Of a stretch of 23,820 bases of DNA, positions 7,136-15,430 are shown piece by piece. The first letter of the stretch is position 1; each line of letters opens with the position of its first letter. Source of the DNA: Bacillota bacterium (lineage in GTDB: Bacteria; Bacillota; Clostridia; Peptostreptococcales; Anaerovoracaceae); NCBI GenBank assembly GCA_016302545.1, contig JAEDNK010000011.1:1-23820 (forward strand), read 5' to 3'. The notes under the pieces are model-generated. The model searched no databases. It had not been told where the DNA came from and worked only from the letters and a program-made list of their open reading frames with translations. The translations under genes and the position numbers were made by a program.

Positions 7136-8326
7136 ATGGAAAGAAGAATAGGAACCGTTTCCCGCGGGCTCAGAGGCCCGATTATCAAGGAAGGCGACGA
7201 TTTAAGAAAGATTGTAGTTGACACCCTCATGGGGTGCCTTGAGGCAGGCGATTTTGAAATCGGCAGCAAGGATGTGCTGGCAGTTACGGAATCAATTCTT
7301 GCCCGTGCACAGAAAAATTATGCTACCACCGACCAGCTTGCTGAGGATGTAAGAAACAAGCTGGGAGGAGAAACTGTAGGAGTGGTTTTCCCTATCCTCA
7401 GCAGAAACAGATTCGCTATCTGCCTCCGGGGCATAGCCAAGGGCTGCAAGAAGGTGGTACTCATGCTCAGCTATCCAAGCGATGAGGTGGGAAACCACCT
7501 GCTGGATATAGACCTTCTTGACGAAAAAGGCATCGATCCGTACATCGATTTGCTAACTCAGGAGGAGTTTGAAAAGACCTTTGGCAAGTCGAAGCACACC
7601 TTCACCGACATTGATTATGTAAACTACTATAAAGGAATTATCGAGGAGGAGGGCGCGGAGGCTCAGATTATCTTTGCAAACAATCCTCGTAAAATCGTAG
7701 ATTACACCGACAAGGTTATCTGTGCGGACATTCACACGAGAAAGAGAACCAAGAGGCTTATCAAAGAAGCCGGAGGCAAGGTTGTGCTGGGTATGGACGA
7801 GCTGCTGACAGCTCCTGTAAACGGATCAGGATACAACCCTGACTACGGCATTCTGGGCTCCAACAAGGCTACAGAGGACACAATCAAACTGTTCCCTGTC
7901 AACTGTCAGGAATTCGTTGAAAGCGTCCAGGCAGATATCAAGGAAAGAACAGGCAAGACAGTCGAGGTTATGGTCTACGGCGATGGTGCCTTCAAGGACC
8001 CTGTAGGCAAGATCTGGGAGCTTGCAGACCCTGTAGTTTCTCCTGGATTTACTTCGGGACTTATCGGACAGCCAAACGAGCTTAAGCTTAAATATCTTGC
8101 GGATAACGATTTTGCTGACCTTCGCGGCGACGAGCTTAAGGCTGCTATCGAAGGTGCTATCCGCGAAAAGGATGACAATCTGGTAGGACAGATGGCGACA
8201 GAAGGAACTACACCTAGAAGATTAACAGACCTTCTGGGCTCGCTGTGCGACCTTACCAGCGGCTCCGGCGACAAGGGAACCCCGTTCATCTATATTCAGG
8301 GATACTTCGACAACTATACGGACTAA
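7136..8326 (+). CDS. Coenzyme F420-0:L-glutamate ligase family protein
   Basis: 396-aa cytoplasmic protein with the pattern of the F420-0:glutamate ligase family (CofE-like, PF01996). Recognisable features are the N-terminal GTVSRGLRGPIIKEGDDL, KDVLAVTESILARAQ, the loop around GVVFPILSRNRFAICLRGI, NPDYGILGSN, VMVYGDGAFKDPVGKIWELA, and a C-terminal DLTSGSGDKGTP. True CofE adds glutamate to F420-0. Here the chain is longer than canonical CofE (about 250 aa), no other F420 gene is nearby, and Clostridia generally do not make F420. It more likely ligates an amino acid to another acceptor. An AAGGAG site sits seven to eight bases before the ATG. It is monocistronic, with its own promoter and terminator. 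Confidence 0.82.
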   Translation: MERRIGTVSRGLRGPIIKEGDDLRKIVVDTLMGCLEAGDFEIGSKDVLAVTESILARAQKNYATTDQLAEDVRNKLGGETVGVVFPILSRNRFAICLRGIAKGCKKVVLMLSYPSDEVGNHLLDIDLLDEKGIDPYIDLLTQEEFEKTFGKSKHTFTDIDYVNYYKGIIEEEGAEAQIIFANNPRKIVDYTDKVICADIHTRKRTKRLIKEAGGKVVLGMDELLTAPVNGSGYNPDYGILGSNKATEDTIKLFPVNCQEFVESVQADIKERTGKTVEVMVYGDGAFKDPVGKIWELADPVVSPGFTSGLIGQPNELKLKYLADNDFADLRGDELKAAIEGAIREKDDNLVGQMATEGTTPRRLTDLLGSLCDLTSGSGDKGTPFIYIQGYFDNYTD

Positions 8327-8341
8327 AACAAAATTAAACTG

Positions 8342-8368
8342 TTGCCGGCTTTAATGCCGGCAATTTTT
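8342..8368 (+). terminator. Rho-independent terminator
   Basis: A perfect 8-bp stem TTGCCGGC / GCCGGCAA with loop TTTAAT is followed by TTTTTAT. It lies 15 bp past the stop of the F420-ligase-family gene. Confidence 0.9.
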
Positions 8369-8400
8369 ATAGTATTTCGGCCGACTCAACCGACGGTTTG

Positions 8401-8429
8401 TTGCCTTGTTTTCTGAGAGGTGATAAGAT
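8401..8429 (+). promoter_or_regulatory. Promoter of the XRE-ABC operon
   Basis: TTGCCT (8401-8406), a 17-base spacer and TAAGAT (8424-8429), with TGA directly before the -10 as an extended element. Predicted transcription start is near 8436, so the in-frame GTG at 8437 would leave no leader. This favours the ATG at 8455 or 8458. Confidence 0.6.
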
Positions 8430-8454
8430 TTGAACTGTGAAGGGAAGGAACATC

Positions 8455-9225
8455 ATGATGGACTACGAAAAGACGGGAAGACTGATACAGGAGCTGCGAA
8501 AGGAAAAGGAGATGACCCAGATGTCTCTGGCAGATAAGCTGGGAGTTACCGACAGAGCCGTATCCAAATGGGAACGGGGAAAAAGCTTTCCTGATGTCTC
8601 TATGCTGAGACCTCTCGCAGAGGTGCTGGACGTGTCGGTCAGCGAGCTGCTGGACGGAGAGCGCAGGTCACAGGATAAAGTCCTGTATCCGGACGGAGCA
8701 GCAGCCATAACGGTTGAGGCTGCGGATAATGCGGCAATAAAGGGAATCAGTACATATGTAAATGAAGCCCAGAAAAAGGAACGACTTTGGATGATTGCCT
8801 TTGCCATATTGATTCTGCTTTATATCTTTACAGTAAGCTGGATTTGCAGGGAGCGCAATTCGCCGGTAAACTTTCAGGAAGATGATCTGGATTTTACTGA
8901 AATTCGTTTGGTCATGGAAGACAGAAGTGTGGAAATGATATATCTGGATGATCCTGAGGGCGAGGAACTGAAGGCAGAAATACAGGAAATCCTGCGCAAT
9001 CAGATGCCGGAGGCAGAAACCATGGGAAAATTGGTTGTTTTGCCGGGCGAGTCGGCTCAGGGAGCTTCTGTACAACTGAGAGGGCTGGTTACCGTCTATG
9101 AGGGTGTCTACTATGATGATAAAAGCTATGAGTACTATACCTTCCCCGACATAGGGCGGATTCATCAGATGCTTTACAGCATGTGCTGCAGCAGGTTATC
9201 TGATGGGGACTCCGTTCGTAAATGA
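8455..9225 (+). CDS. Membrane-anchored XRE-family transcriptional regulator
   Basis: 256 aa. Residues 6-66 form an HTH_3/XRE DNA-binding domain (IQELRKEKEMTQMSLADKLG, AVSKWERGKSFPD, LLDGE). A linker is followed by one membrane helix at 111-131 and a C-terminal domain of about 125 residues with no recognised motif, placed outside the membrane by the positive-inside rule. This one-component layout suggests sensing at the membrane coupled to DNA binding. It probably controls its own operon, since it is the first gene and an ABC module follows. AAGGA lies five bases before ATG 8455 and eight before ATG 8458; either could be used. The GTG at 8437 is less likely. Confidence 0.85.
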   Translation: MMDYEKTGRLIQELRKEKEMTQMSLADKLGVTDRAVSKWERGKSFPDVSMLRPLAEVLDVSVSELLDGERRSQDKVLYPDGAAAITVEAADNAAIKGISTYVNEAQKKERLWMIAFAILILLYIFTVSWICRERNSPVNFQEDDLDFTEIRLVMEDRSVEMIYLDDPEGEELKAEIQEILRNQMPEAETMGKLVVLPGESAQGASVQLRGLVTVYEGVYYDDKSYEYYTFPDIGRIHQMLYSMCCSRLSDGDSVRK

Positions 9226-9242
9226 GTAGGGAGGTAAAATGA

Positions 9243-10649
9243 TTGAAAAAATACTTGTCATTAATTTTCCTGTATAACAGGGGGAGCTATAAAAAGCTTC
9301 TGCTTTCTGCAGGAACAATTCCGGTATGCTTTGGGGCAATTCTTTTATTGAGAACAGGAAATCCTTTTGAGGCGGATGCGTATATGCTTATGGAGCGGGC
9401 TTTTGGAGGAATCTGGTCTGTGCTGCTGTTTATAGCTGTCATTTTAATAGGTCTGCTCTCTGCGGCCAATTCATTGAACGGGAAAAAAGCCGCCAAAGGA
9501 ACCCTTTCAACTACCGGTTATACCGTGAGAAGGCTGTGCATATCGCCTGTTTCGGCCTATATTACTCTTTTCTTTTACTATCTGGCTCTTATCATTATAT
9601 TCTGGGGCGTGGCTGTAGCATCTTTATTTATAATCGGAAAGGCGGGGCTTGTCATGGCAGGCGCCGTCGGTATTGACACCAAGCTTGCACTGGGACTTCT
9701 TAGAACTGAAATAGGTCATGCTTTGATTCCCATTGCCCATCCTGCGGTAATAGTCTTTAATATAGCCGCGGCACTGGCTCTGGCAGGGGAATGTGCCAGA
9801 TCCTGTTATCTAAGCTGGCATAACGGTACTCCGTCAGCGGGAGTGGCGCTGGTAATAATCCCCATGATTCTTGTATGGATTTACAACCCGGACAACAGTT
9901 ACATTCTTTTGGCAATTTTAATTGTTTTTATCTACGCAGGGCTTTCATTGGGAGATGTGATCTTCAGGGAAAAGCGACCTAAAGGGGATCCCTTTAAGGT
10001 TAACAGTCACGACGGGATAGTTGATCTGGACAGCACGGAATTTGATGATACCGTTCATTTTAAGGTGAACAGTCCTACTGATTTATACAGCTTATCCAAT
10101 CCGGAGTCGCAGGAGATATCCATGCTCAGCCGATACGGCAGAGATGAGGGAAAAAGCCTCAGACTGCGGCGCAGATTTTTACCTCTTGGAATTAATCTCG
10201 AAAAAACTGATTTCCTCTGGGGAGCATGTATTTTTTTAGGCATTGCGGAGCATCTGCTTTTCTTCGGCAGATTTCTGCTTAAGATGCGTGCCATAGAGAG
10301 CAGCATCAAGGGAATAACCATAGATTCCGGCACCCAAATGCCTTACTTCTGGGAACTTCAGGAGCATACCTATTACGGATACATTCTAGGCATTCTGCTG
10401 GTTCTGATTGTGCAGACATATTGGAATTATGCATACTACAACAAGGAAACCAAGAGCGTATATGTTATGAAGAGGCTGCCTGACAGAAAAGAGTACTCGC
10501 GAACTATCTGGGTGACGCCTGTAATAGAGGCGGTTTTCATAGCCGTTATAATGGTTGTTCACACCATGCTTGATTTATGTCTATATGCCTTTGTAACGCC
10601 TGATATTGCGCTGTATCCGGATTATCTGTCGCATATATTACCATTTTAG
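9243..10649 (+). CDS. Polytopic membrane protein, likely ABC permease partner
   Basis: 468 aa with about nine or ten hydrophobic helices. Clear ones are at about 18-36, 53-74, 98-130 (long, perhaps two) and 168-185, a pair in 198-235, and three near the C-terminus. A soluble stretch of about 80 residues lies between about 240 and 322. I recognise no named family, but the position directly before an ABC ATPase points to the transmembrane subunit of an ABC-2-like exporter. The start is TTG: GGAGG (9230-9234) is eight bases upstream, the ideal distance. A nearer ATG at 9239 is out of frame and stops after 12 codons. The stop codon TAG lies inside the ribosome binding site of the next gene, so the two are translationally linked. 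Confidence 0.75.
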   Translation: MKKYLSLIFLYNRGSYKKLLLSAGTIPVCFGAILLLRTGNPFEADAYMLMERAFGGIWSVLLFIAVILIGLLSAANSLNGKKAAKGTLSTTGYTVRRLCISPVSAYITLFFYYLALIIIFWGVAVASLFIIGKAGLVMAGAVGIDTKLALGLLRTEIGHALIPIAHPAVIVFNIAAALALAGECARSCYLSWHNGTPSAGVALVIIPMILVWIYNPDNSYILLAILIVFIYAGLSLGDVIFREKRPKGDPFKVNSHDGIVDLDSTEFDDTVHFKVNSPTDLYSLSNPESQEISMLSRYGRDEGKSLRLRRRFLPLGINLEKTDFLWGACIFLGIAEHLLFFGRFLLKMRAIESSIKGITIDSGTQMPYFWELQEHTYYGYILGILLVLIVQTYWNYAYYNKETKSVYVMKRLPDRKEYSRTIWVTPVIEAVFIAVIMVVHTMLDLCLYAFVTPDIALYPDYLSHILPF

Positions 10650-10660
10650 GAGGATGGAAA

Positions 10661-11383
10661 ATGATTGAGGTTAAAAATGTATCTAAAGAATATAAGGGAA
10701 AGGTGGCTCTTTCCAACTGCAATATTCAGATTCCAAAGGGGCAGATAATAGGTCTTTTCGGAGCTAACGGAGCAGGCAAGACCACTTTGATGAAATGTAT
10801 AATGGGTTTCCTGACCTTTGAGGGCGAGATTACGCTGGACGGAAAGAAGATAGACGGCAGCAACATATTCAGGCTGTCCTTTGCAACCGGAGACCATTCC
10901 TTCTTTCCATCCGTCACGGCAGACGACCACAAGTGGTTTTACAAAATGCAGTTCCCAAAGTTCAACGAGAAACGGTACGATGCTCTGATGGAATTTTTCG
11001 AGCTGCCCACTAAGAAAAAAATAAGCGAGTTCAGTCTGGGACAGCAGAATCAGTTTGAGGTGGTGCTTGCAATCAGTCAGGGGGCCGAATACATATTCAT
11101 GGATGAGCCTTTCGCCGGCAACGATGTGTTTAACAGAGAGGACTTTTATGAAGTACTGATAAGCGTGCTGGATGAGGACGAAACGGTGATTATTTCCACC
11201 CACCTTATCGAGGAAATAGCCGACTATATCGATAGGGCGATTCTCATAAGAAAAAGTGAGATTATAGACGACCTCAGTGTCAAGGATATAGAAGAGTCCG
11301 GCAGAACCCTGATTGAAATTGTAAAGGAAAAGTATGATTACAGAGCAGACCGCATCAGAAAAGCCGTGGATCAGATGGCATAA
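10661..11383 (+). CDS. ABC transporter ATP-binding protein (YtrB-like)
   Basis: 240-aa nucleotide-binding subunit. Walker A GANGAGKT (34-41), signature region FSLGQQNQ (124-131), Walker B YIFMDEP (144-150) and H-loop STH (179-181) are present. Two sites deviate. The signature has L where most have a small residue or G (LSGGQ becomes FSLGQ), and the Q-loop region reads FATGDHSFFP without an obvious glutamine. Similar drift occurs in the YtrB/exporter branch, so activity is still likely. AGGAGG stands nine bases before the ATG and overlaps the upstream stop codon. The next gene begins 15 bp after the stop. It probably energises the membrane protein encoded just upstream. Confidence 0.9.
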   Translation: MIEVKNVSKEYKGKVALSNCNIQIPKGQIIGLFGANGAGKTTLMKCIMGFLTFEGEITLDGKKIDGSNIFRLSFATGDHSFFPSVTADDHKWFYKMQFPKFNEKRYDALMEFFELPTKKKISEFSLGQQNQFEVVLAISQGAEYIFMDEPFAGNDVFNREDFYEVLISVLDEDETVIISTHLIEEIADYIDRAILIRKSEIIDDLSVKDIEESGRTLIEIVKEKYDYRADRIRKAVDQMA

Positions 11384-11398
11384 GGAGGGGCATTTACT

Positions 11399-13081
11399 AT
11401 GAAAAAGTCTAATATTATATTCGTAATGGCCACGGCTATCTGGGCCGGAATGATTGCTTACGGCTGGGCTTTTGTGGACGAACAGATAGGTGAGGTCAGT
11501 CTGACAGAGGAGACCGTCATGGGAGACAGTGCTGCTGCTGAGGGTCTGACGGTAGGCTTCAGGGCTGATTCGGCGGATGATCTTCACTGGGTAAGCACCT
11601 TCGATTTCAGTACCCATGAGACGAAGTCTTCCTTTAAAAGAGGTGAAATGGCTGAAGAGTCGGATACTGATGCCGACGATGACATTCGTTTCACCGGAGA
11701 GTCTACCCTGCCCTTCTCTACGCGGCTGGAATACGACGGGTTGGAAGGGCTGCAGGAAAAGGAAATCCATGACTTTTACGATGAAGTGCAGCAAAGGGTA
11801 TGTGAGGCCGGTCTGACAGAAGAAGGAAAAATAAGACTTAAGGACTACCTGGACTATTACCCGGTAAGCTTCAGATTCCAGATGGGAAACAGAATATACA
11901 ACTCCGACGATGCACTGACGGGACTGAAGATTTACGATGAGCTGGAAATGCTTTCCCCGGAAAAAGCCTCTGCCTATGCTGCTGATGTTGACCTTTACAC
12001 CGCCTTTAACAATTTATTCAGAATCCCTGTCATAGACAATGAATATCAGGAATACAGGGTTTCAAAGGCGGAGGACTATGACGAAAAGACCTCTTTGAGT
12101 TACGAGACGGTTATAGAAAAGCCTTTGGGTGAGGGAGAAGATTTTTATGAATTTGAACCCATGCTGGTTATTCAGGAGGAAAACATCATGGACGGAAAGA
12201 GGTGGTACCATCCGGACCTTTCGGGAGGGCTGTCCTATGATGCAGAAGAACAGTCGGATAACTCCTATGTGGGAAAAACCGCCTCGGAGTATGACCTTAA
12301 AAACAGAATGCTATTTATCGTTAACAATAGAACAGCCAAGGGCGAAGCTGTTGATGTTTCCCATATATCCGGCGGCTACGGAGTGTATGAGCTTCCCATC
12401 GAGGTGGCTTCCACCGCAACAGTAAAGATGGGCAAGAAAAGCTACACCCTGCCGGACCCAAAGCCTCTAAGCCATGAGCTTTCCATGGTTTATCCTTTGG
12501 ATGAGGAGGCTGAATATGTTGAGATGAGTCTGTCCGGTGACCACAGATATCTGGCGGTTTTCTCGGTTAAAGACGGAGATTGCTTCGTTGATATGATTGA
12601 CGCGGACAACTGGACCTCTGATGGACCCGTAAGGGTATTTCCGGCATCGAAAAATCTTACCTTTGCATGGGGCGAGGACGGAAGTCTGGCGCTGACCAAT
12701 CATGAGGGTTACGCCGCGGTTCTTTGCAGAACAGACAGGGGTGAAGAACCTTATGAAGTCCTTTACAACGGCGGGATTCCCGAGGGCATGGATGATGCTT
12801 TCTTCGATAGGGGGCTGGCTTTAGCAGTGAAGGACGGCAAAGCGGCTCTGGTCCAGAATATGCTCATAGGCGACGCTGAGCTTAATATCAGAAATGCAGC
12901 TCTTGAATGTGCGGTTATAGACAAAAGCGGAGTGATATACAGAGGCAGATTGAAGAGCAATATAGTAGACATTGAATATAATATGAGCAGGGAGAGTATT
13001 CGGAATATCACAAGTATTTCTAGCAGGGCTGCAAAGTGGATCATAGAGCCTGTCAGAAGTGAAAACTGGTGTGAATGGTAA
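11399..13081 (+). CDS. Large extracytoplasmic protein with N-terminal membrane anchor, function unknown
   Basis: 560 aa. A short positive N-terminus (MKKS) precedes one hydrophobic helix at about 4-25 with no lipobox cysteine, so it is an uncleaved anchor or a signal peptide. The rest is soluble and acidic. Residues about 365-520 have repeated short strand patterns (YVEMSLSGDHRYLAVFSVKD, NLTFAWGEDGSLALTN, YAAVLCRTD) that look like WD40/beta-propeller blades; this is a visual impression only. I do not recognise the family. AGGAGG precedes the ATG. As last gene of the XRE-ABC operon it is likely an accessory or sensing component of the transporter on the outer face. A terminator follows. Confidence 0.7.
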   Translation: MKKSNIIFVMATAIWAGMIAYGWAFVDEQIGEVSLTEETVMGDSAAAEGLTVGFRADSADDLHWVSTFDFSTHETKSSFKRGEMAEESDTDADDDIRFTGESTLPFSTRLEYDGLEGLQEKEIHDFYDEVQQRVCEAGLTEEGKIRLKDYLDYYPVSFRFQMGNRIYNSDDALTGLKIYDELEMLSPEKASAYAADVDLYTAFNNLFRIPVIDNEYQEYRVSKAEDYDEKTSLSYETVIEKPLGEGEDFYEFEPMLVIQEENIMDGKRWYHPDLSGGLSYDAEEQSDNSYVGKTASEYDLKNRMLFIVNNRTAKGEAVDVSHISGGYGVYELPIEVASTATVKMGKKSYTLPDPKPLSHELSMVYPLDEEAEYVEMSLSGDHRYLAVFSVKDGDCFVDMIDADNWTSDGPVRVFPASKNLTFAWGEDGSLALTNHEGYAAVLCRTDRGEEPYEVLYNGGIPEGMDDAFFDRGLALAVKDGKAALVQNMLIGDAELNIRNAALECAVIDKSGVIYRGRLKSNIVDIEYNMSRESIRNITSISSRAAKWIIEPVRSENWCEW

Positions 13082-13125
13082 GCTTATTGTTTAGGGTCGT
13101 AGAACGGCATATTATTAAAATTACA

Positions 13126-13153
13126 AAAGCCCGGGGAATCATCCTCGGGCTTT
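13126..13153. terminator. Bidirectional terminator between convergent operons
   Basis: Stem AAAGCCCGGGG / CCTCGGGCTTT (11 bp, one G-T wobble) with loop AATCAT. It lies 44 bp past the XRE-ABC operon stop and 24 bp past the stop of the oppositely oriented NfnB gene, so it can serve both. The T-run is short on each side. Confidence 0.75.
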
Positions 13154-13177
13154 CAAAGTAAATTGGAATATGCCTAT

Positions 13178-14566
13178 TTATTTGCTCAAATATTCATCAA
13201 TGCTTGCAGCGGCAGTTTTGCCTGCGCCCATAGCCTTGATAACTGTAGCTGCGCCTGTTACAGCGTCGCCGCCTGCGAAGATTCCCGGGCGGTTTGTAGC
13301 TGCATCATCGTCAGTGCCTATGCCACCCTTCTTGTTGGCAGCAAGGTCCTTGGTAGTATCAAGGATGAGAGTGTTAAGCTTGGTACCGATGGACATGATT
13401 ACCATGTCAACAGGGATTACATGGTTGGAGCCCTCAATTACCACCGGTTTTCTTCTTCCGGAAGCATCTGGCTCGCCCAACTGCATTTCCACACATTCGA
13501 TACCTGTTACAACGCCGTTTTCATCGCCCTTGATTTCAACAGGGTTTGTAAGAAGCTTGAAGATAATACCTTCTTCCATAGCGTGATGAACCTCTTCTGC
13601 TCTTGCAGGAAGCTCATCCATACTGCGACGGTAGATGATATACACTTCGCTTGCACCCATTCTCTTGGCACAGCGGGCAGCGTCCATAGCAACGTTACCG
13701 CCGCCTACGATGGCGATCTTGTCAGCGTGCATGATAGGAGTATCGTATTCAGGCTTGTATGCCTTCATCAGGTTGATACGGGTCAGGTACTCGTTTGCTG
13801 AGCAAACGCCGATGAAGTTTTCGCCCGGAATGTTCATAAATGAAGGAAGTCCTGCGCCGGTTCCGATGAATACGGACTCGAAGCCCTCTTCGTCCATGAG
13901 CTCATCAACTGTGAAAGCGCGTCCTACGATGGCATCTGTTACGAATTTTACGCCCTTTGCCTCCAGCTTTGCAACCTCGGCAGCTACGATTTCTTTAGGA
14001 AGACGGAACTGCGGGATACCGTAAACCAGTACGCCGCCGGTCTTGTGAAGTGCTTCGAATACTGTAACATCGTAGCCCTTGTTCACAAGGTCGCCTGCGC
14101 AGGCAAGTCCGGCAGGACCTGCACCGATGATAGCAACCTTGTGACCGTTGCCTTCTACAGGGGCGATTTCTTCGTCGCCGAAGTTTGCTGCATGCCAGTC
14201 AGCTACGAATCTTTCAAGACGGCCGATTGCAACGGATTCGCCCTTGGCGCACTGTACGCACTCTCCTTGGCACTGGTTTTCCTGCGGGCAGACACGACCG
14301 CAGATTGCAGGAAGTGAGCTGTCCTCGGAAATGATTTCATAAGCTGCTTCAAAGTCGCCTTCGGCAACCTTTGCGATGAACTCAGGAATCTTGATGTTTA
14401 CCGGGCATCCGGAAACACAAGGTTTTTTGCGGCATCTCAGGCAGCGCATAGCTTCTCTGATAGCCATATCTTCAGTATAACCTGTACATACTTCCAAAAA
14501 GTTTTTGTTTCTGATATCAGGAGCCTGTTCAGGCATAGCATTCTGCTTGTTTACTAAATTAATCAT
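13178..14566 (-). CDS. nfnB: NADH-dependent reduced ferredoxin:NADP+ oxidoreductase, large subunit (NfnB)
   Basis: 462 aa. The N-terminal part carries cysteines for two [4Fe-4S] clusters (CLRCRKKPCVSGCP at 42-54 and CGRVCPQENQCQGEC at 89-103). Next come an FAD-binding GAGPAG (148-153), the NADPH-binding IAIVGGGNVAMDAARCAKRMG region, and a C-terminal FAD block (IFAGGDAVTGAATVI). The sequence is homologous to the glutamate synthase small subunit, and annotation as gltA is common. The size (about 50 kDa) and the preceding NfnA gene identify it as the Nfn partner, which holds the bifurcating flavin and makes NADPH. The ATG at 14566 has AGGAGG eleven bases upstream. The GTG at 14578 would overlap that site and is rejected. 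It overlaps the NfnA gene by 8 bp. Confidence 0.9.
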   Translation of the reverse strand: MINLVNKQNAMPEQAPDIRNKNFLEVCTGYTEDMAIREAMRCLRCRKKPCVSGCPVNIKIPEFIAKVAEGDFEAAYEIISEDSSLPAICGRVCPQENQCQGECVQCAKGESVAIGRLERFVADWHAANFGDEEIAPVEGNGHKVAIIGAGPAGLACAGDLVNKGYDVTVFEALHKTGGVLVYGIPQFRLPKEIVAAEVAKLEAKGVKFVTDAIVGRAFTVDELMDEEGFESVFIGTGAGLPSFMNIPGENFIGVCSANEYLTRINLMKAYKPEYDTPIMHADKIAIVGGGNVAMDAARCAKRMGASEVYIIYRRSMDELPARAEEVHHAMEEGIIFKLLTNPVEIKGDENGVVTGIECVEMQLGEPDASGRRKPVVIEGSNHVIPVDMVIMSIGTKLNTLILDTTKDLAANKKGGIGTDDDAATNRPGIFAGGDAVTGAATVIKAMGAGKTAAASIDEYLSK

Positions 14567-15413
14567 GGTAACGAACACCTCCTGTCAGTCTGCATACATG
14601 AGCTCTGTCTTCTGCTTCCTGTTCCTTGTAGTAGTTAGATCTTCTTAAGAGGTCATCCCAGTCTACTAATGAACCGTCGAATTCAGGACCGTCTACGCAT
14701 ACGAATTTGTCTTCGCCGCCGATTTTGCATCTGCAGCCGCCGCACATTCCTGTACCGTCGATCATGTAAGCGGTAAGGGATGCAACGGACGGAATGTTAT
14801 ATTTTTCGGCAATCTGGCAGACGAGCTTCATCATGATAGGAGGGCCTACCGCAACGATCTCGTCGAACTTTTCACCTTTTTGGATGAGTTCTTCCAGTTT
14901 CTGAGTAGTGAACATCTTTTCGCCGTAGGAACCATCGTCTGTTACTACATAGAGTTCGTCAACGTTTTCTCTGAACTCATCTTCAAGGATAACGAGATCC
15001 TTGTTCTTGAATCCTTCAATCATAGTTGTGCGAACACCGTGTGCATGCATACCGGAGGCAAGAGGATAAGCCAGGGCATTACCTGTACCTCCGCCTACTA
15101 CGCAGACGCTCTTGAGGCCGTCCATGTGGGTCGGCTTGCCGAGAGGGCCTACGATGTCAGCGAAGCAGTCGCCAACCTCCAGCTGGTCCATAAGCATTGT
15201 AGTTCTGCCTACTGCAGCGTATATCAAATCGATTGTGCCGTCTTCTTCATTGTGGCCTGCCATGGTGAGAGGAATTCTTTCACCGAATTCATCAGTACGA
15301 AGAATGATGAACTGACCCGGTCTGGCTTTACGGGCAACAAGGGGTGCATAAATCTTAAGCCATACCATGTTGTCGTTAAGTCTTCTTTTATATGTAACTT
15401 CAAACCTTTTCAT
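14559..15413 (-). CDS. nfnA: Ferredoxin-NADP+ reductase-like small subunit (NfnA)
   Basis: 284 aa. An N-terminal FAD-binding barrel (KARPGQFIILR, then RIPLT) is followed by an NAD-binding Rossmann domain (VVGGGTGNALAYPLASG near 106-122) and a [2Fe-2S] segment (DGTGMCGGCRCK, then FVCVDGPEFDG). It matches the sulfide dehydrogenase/Nfn alpha subunit in size (about 31 kDa) and motifs. In Nfn this subunit takes electrons from NADH and hands them to the bifurcating flavin in NfnB. The in-frame ATG at 15413 has AAAGGAGG nine bases upstream. The earlier ATG at 15422 directly abuts that site and is unlikely. The gene lies 17 bp after the PFOR stop codon, in the same operon. Confidence 0.9.
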   Translation of the reverse strand: MKRFEVTYKRRLNDNMVWLKIYAPLVARKARPGQFIILRTDEFGERIPLTMAGHNEEDGTIDLIYAAVGRTTMLMDQLEVGDCFADIVGPLGKPTHMDGLKSVCVVGGGTGNALAYPLASGMHAHGVRTTMIEGFKNKDLVILEDEFRENVDELYVVTDDGSYGEKMFTTQKLEELIQKGEKFDEIVAVGPPIMMKLVCQIAEKYNIPSVASLTAYMIDGTGMCGGCRCKIGGEDKFVCVDGPEFDGSLVDWDDLLRRSNYYKEQEAEDRAHVCRLTGGVRYHD

Positions 15414-15430
15414 GCTGATCATCCTCCTTT

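Noticed and set aside
8437..8454. GTG start for the XRE regulator
   Set aside because: It would give an mRNA with almost no leader and lies at the ribosome binding site that serves ATG 8455/8458.
10646..11794. 382-aa ORF on the minus strand
   Set aside because: It is antisense to the ABC ATPase and the start of the 560-aa protein, both with clear motifs or ribosome sites. It shows no family motif.
13163..13801. 212-aa ORF on the plus strand
   Set aside because: Antisense to NfnB, whose domains are complete across this region.
13178..14566. Plain glutamate synthase small subunit (GltD)
   Set aside because: No large glutamate synthase subunit is adjacent, and the partner immediately upstream is the NfnA-type reductase, so NfnB is the better call.
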